Part shown: in pieces, positions 4,901 to 6,302 of the stretch
How positions within the stretch are numbered: the first letter of the stretch is position 1
Layout: each line of letters begins with the position of its first letter
DNA from: Gammaproteobacteria bacterium
Lineage (GTDB): Bacteria > Pseudomonadota > Gammaproteobacteria > GCA-001735895
Assembly (NCBI GenBank): GCA_021767985.1
Contig: JAASSH010000136.1
Span: 1-6,302 of the forward strand
Reading direction: 5' to 3'
DNA: 6,302 bases
Program-made: the position numbers and the translations under genes
The notes under the pieces: model-generated
Told to the model about the DNA's origin: nothing
The model's input: only the letters and a program-made list of their open reading frames with translations
The model's database searches: none

Positions 4901-6004
4901 TCAGCAAGCCAGGTCACGAACATAGTCCGCAAGGGCCAGAGAAGAGGTTAGACCCGGGGATTCGATACCAAATAAATTGATCAACCCGGCCACCCCGTGC
5001 TCGGTTTCATCCTGTATGCAGAAATCAACGGCGGGCAGCCCTCTTCCGTTTATCTTGGGCCGTATACCGGAATAAGCCGGAAACAAGGACTCACTCTTTA
5101 CCTCCGGCCAATAGCTGCGAATCGCCTCGTAAAACAACTCGCCTCGATTCGGGTTTACCTCGTAGTCAGGCTTGTCGATCCATTCGACATCGGGACCGAA
5201 GCGTATATTGCCGGACATATCCAGCGTAACGTGTATCCCTAATCCATATTCGTCAGGCACCGGGTAAATGAGCGAAGCAAACGGGGCCTTCCCGGAGTAA
5301 GAAAAATAATTTCCCTTGGCGTAACTGTATTCAGGGATTACGTTGATGTTGATGCCTTCGATTGCACCGGCCAGCTTGTCGCCGTCGATACCGGCGCAGT
5401 TAACTACCGTGTTTGCTGCCAGTCGAAACCCATCGCCGCTGTCATGCACGTCGAGTACCAGCTTTCCGTTTGTCACTATCCCGCCAGTCACGGAAGAATC
5501 GAACACCACTGCGCCTCCGGCGTCCTCCAGGTCTCCTTGCAGAGCCAGCATGTAAGAATGGCTATCGATAATTCCCGTGGACGGCGACCATAGAGCGGCA
5601 CAGCATCTGAGCTGCGGTTCCCTGGTTCGCATCTCGGCTCGATCGAGGGGCACGATATCGTCCACACCGTTGGCACGCGCATTTTCCAGAATGGTTTGCA
5701 ATCCCGGCTGTTGTTGCTCGCTGGTTGCAATTACGAATTTGCCACATCGTTTGAAAGGCACGTTATGTGCTTTGCAATATTCGTATAACCGCTTGCGGCC
5801 ATCTACGCAGAACCGCGCCTTCAGACTCGCCCTGGGGTAATAAATACCGGCATGGATTACCTCGCTGTTGCGAGAAGACATTCCACTGCCGATACAGTCA
5901 TTCGTCTCTAGCACGACGACTTCACGTCCCGCGAGCGCCAATGCTCTTGCAACCGCCAGCCCGATAACACCGGCACCAATGACCAGGCAATCAACCTTTT
6001 CCAT
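4901..6004 (-). CDS. LhgO/L2HGDH-family FAD-dependent oxidoreductase
   Basis: The product has 367 residues and starts at ATG 6004. The N-terminal Rossmann fold has GAGVIG at 10-15 and an acidic residue E33 (VLETND) for the FAD ribose. SRNSEVIHAGIYY at 44-56 is the hallmark of the L-2-hydroxyglutarate dehydrogenase/oxidase branch of the DAO superfamily. VVNCAGIDGD at 200-209 is the second FAD-contacting motif. GIRPKINGRG at 313-322 and GIESPGLTSSLALADYV at 346-362 close the FAD domain. The protein should oxidise a 2-hydroxy or amino acid and pass electrons to a quinone or oxygen. It is shorter than E. coli LhgO (~422 aa) and belongs to a compact subgroup whose substrate is uncertain, so I assign no symbol. 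No signal peptide or membrane segment is visible. No good Shine-Dalgarno precedes the start. The gene heads a minus-strand unit with the two micro-ORFs and the folded RNA, ending at the terminator at 4596. Confidence 0.85.
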   Translation of the reverse strand: MEKVDCLVIGAGVIGLAVARALALAGREVVVLETNDCIGSGMSSRNSEVIHAGIYYPRASLKARFCVDGRKRLYEYCKAHNVPFKRCGKFVIATSEQQQPGLQTILENARANGVDDIVPLDRAEMRTREPQLRCCAALWSPSTGIIDSHSYMLALQGDLEDAGGAVVFDSSVTGGIVTNGKLVLDVHDSGDGFRLAANTVVNCAGIDGDKLAGAIEGININVIPEYSYAKGNYFSYSGKAPFASLIYPVPDEYGLGIHVTLDMSGNIRFGPDVEWIDKPDYEVNPNRGELFYEAIRSYWPEVKSESLFPAYSGIRPKINGRGLPAVDFCIQDETEHGVAGLINLFGIESPGLTSSLALADYVRDLAC

Positions 6005-6008
6005 CTAT

Positions 6009-6027
6009 CGAGTACTCGGGATTCCCG
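6009..6027. promoter_or_regulatory. Two abutting palindromes just upstream of the FAD oxidoreductase start
   Basis: CGAGTACTCG (6009-6018) is a perfect 10-base palindrome. It overlaps by two bases with CGGGATTCCCG (6017-6027), an inverted repeat with 5-base arms around a central T. Both lie between the oxidoreductase ATG (6004) and the candidate -10 box at 6042-6047, where a repressor would block transcription. In the mRNA they could instead fold and limit ribosome access. Confidence 0.35.
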
Positions 6028-6041
6028 TTACCAAAAAACCA

Positions 6042-6047
6042 ATAATA
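6042..6047 (-). promoter_or_regulatory. Possible -10 box of the FAD oxidoreductase gene
   Basis: The minus strand reads TATTAT (5 of 6 to TATAAT), predicting a start near 6035 and a leader of about 30 bases. Seventeen bases further upstream is TTCATC, only a 3-of-6 match to the -35 consensus. The region is AT-rich (TTTTTT and TTTATTATTGG runs), which raises the chance of a random match. Confidence 0.3.
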
Positions 6048-6119
6048 AACCGACCCAACCCAAAGATGAAAAAATTCGGTTGCCATTGCCATCGCAGTGG
6101 CGGAGCCTGATATTGAATC

Positions 6120-6131
6120 ACCCAAATGGGT
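6120..6131. promoter_or_regulatory. Dyad ACCCAAATGGGT in the divergent intergenic region
   Basis: An inverted repeat with 5-base arms (ACCCA/TGGGT) and a 2-base centre lies about midway between the divergent starts at 6004 and 6227. This is a natural position for a shared operator. No transcription factor family is recognised, and no good + strand promoter boxes were found nearby for the right-hand gene. Confidence 0.25.
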
Positions 6132-6226
6132 TAAATGCGGTTTAATGACAATTGGTTCACAAAGCCGCCCAATCTGATTAGCTACTCTACCCGGGAGTCC
6201 ACATTTGTATTGCGGGGTAATTACTC

Positions 6227-6302
6227 ATGGTTACTTATGCAGAGGAACGTAGTTGCATCACGCAGCTTGAATTGGGTGAGCTGTTTCAAATGGGAGCGCA
6301 AG
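6227..6302 (+). CDS. Start of a truncated unidentified gene
   Basis: An ATG at 6227 opens a frame that stays open to the right edge (25 codons, starting MVTYAEERSCITQLELGELF). It is preceded by GGGG about nine bases upstream, a weak ribosome site. It is divergent from the FAD oxidoreductase gene across a 222-base gap. The N-terminus is amphipathic and shows no signal peptide. Too little is visible to name a product. It may be a genuine N-terminus because the upstream 120 bases have no long frame in phase, but a short chance frame is not excluded. Confidence 0.4.
   Translation, partial: MVTYAEERSCITQLELGELFQMGAQ

Overview
The window looks like an ordinary chromosomal segment of a gammaproteobacterium. 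The evidence is a GreB-type elongation factor, an MltF-type lytic transglycosylase, sigma70-like promoters and moderately GC-rich coding sequence. I see no transposase, integrase, CRISPR array, tRNA or rRNA. The exact genus cannot be read from the sequence.

Layout from left to right. (1) The C-terminal end of a ferredoxin-reductase-type flavoprotein enters from the left edge on the + strand (1-283). (2) It converges with a large minus-strand gene (393-2546) for an MltF-like lytic transglycosylase that carries two tandem solute-binding domains instead of one. A consensus sigma70 promoter sits so close to its start codon that the mRNA should be leaderless or nearly so. (3) greB (2630-3121, minus) follows upstream, with a long putative 5' leader that contains a possible 31-codon ORF. 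(4) A secreted, probably lipid-anchored Sel1-repeat protein lies at 3380-3949 (minus). (5) A mostly non-coding stretch (3950-4595) holds a hairpin with a T-tract, a promoter-like element with a perfect dyad, and a well-supported 43-codon single-pass membrane micro-protein (4273-4404, +). (6) A minus-strand transcription unit starts with an LhgO-family FAD oxidoreductase (6004-4901). Two tiny overlapping ORFs of 34 and 18 codons follow it, then a strongly folded RNA domain, then an intrinsic terminator at 4596-4625. (7) At the right edge a divergent + strand gene begins (6227 onward) and is cut off after 25 codons.

The most unusual part is 4596-4871. A 12-base perfect Shine-Dalgarno sequence sits inside the end of the first micro-ORF and leads into the second across a TAGTG stop/start overlap. 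A closing helix of 9+4+6 base pairs encloses two or three small hairpins just before the terminator. The wobble pairs in this fold and in the terminator both favour the minus strand as the RNA strand. This may be a stand-alone or 3'-UTR-derived small RNA, a micro-protein pair, or both. I do not recognise it as a named RNA family. The remaining genes are housekeeping or cell-envelope functions and do not obviously form one pathway with it.
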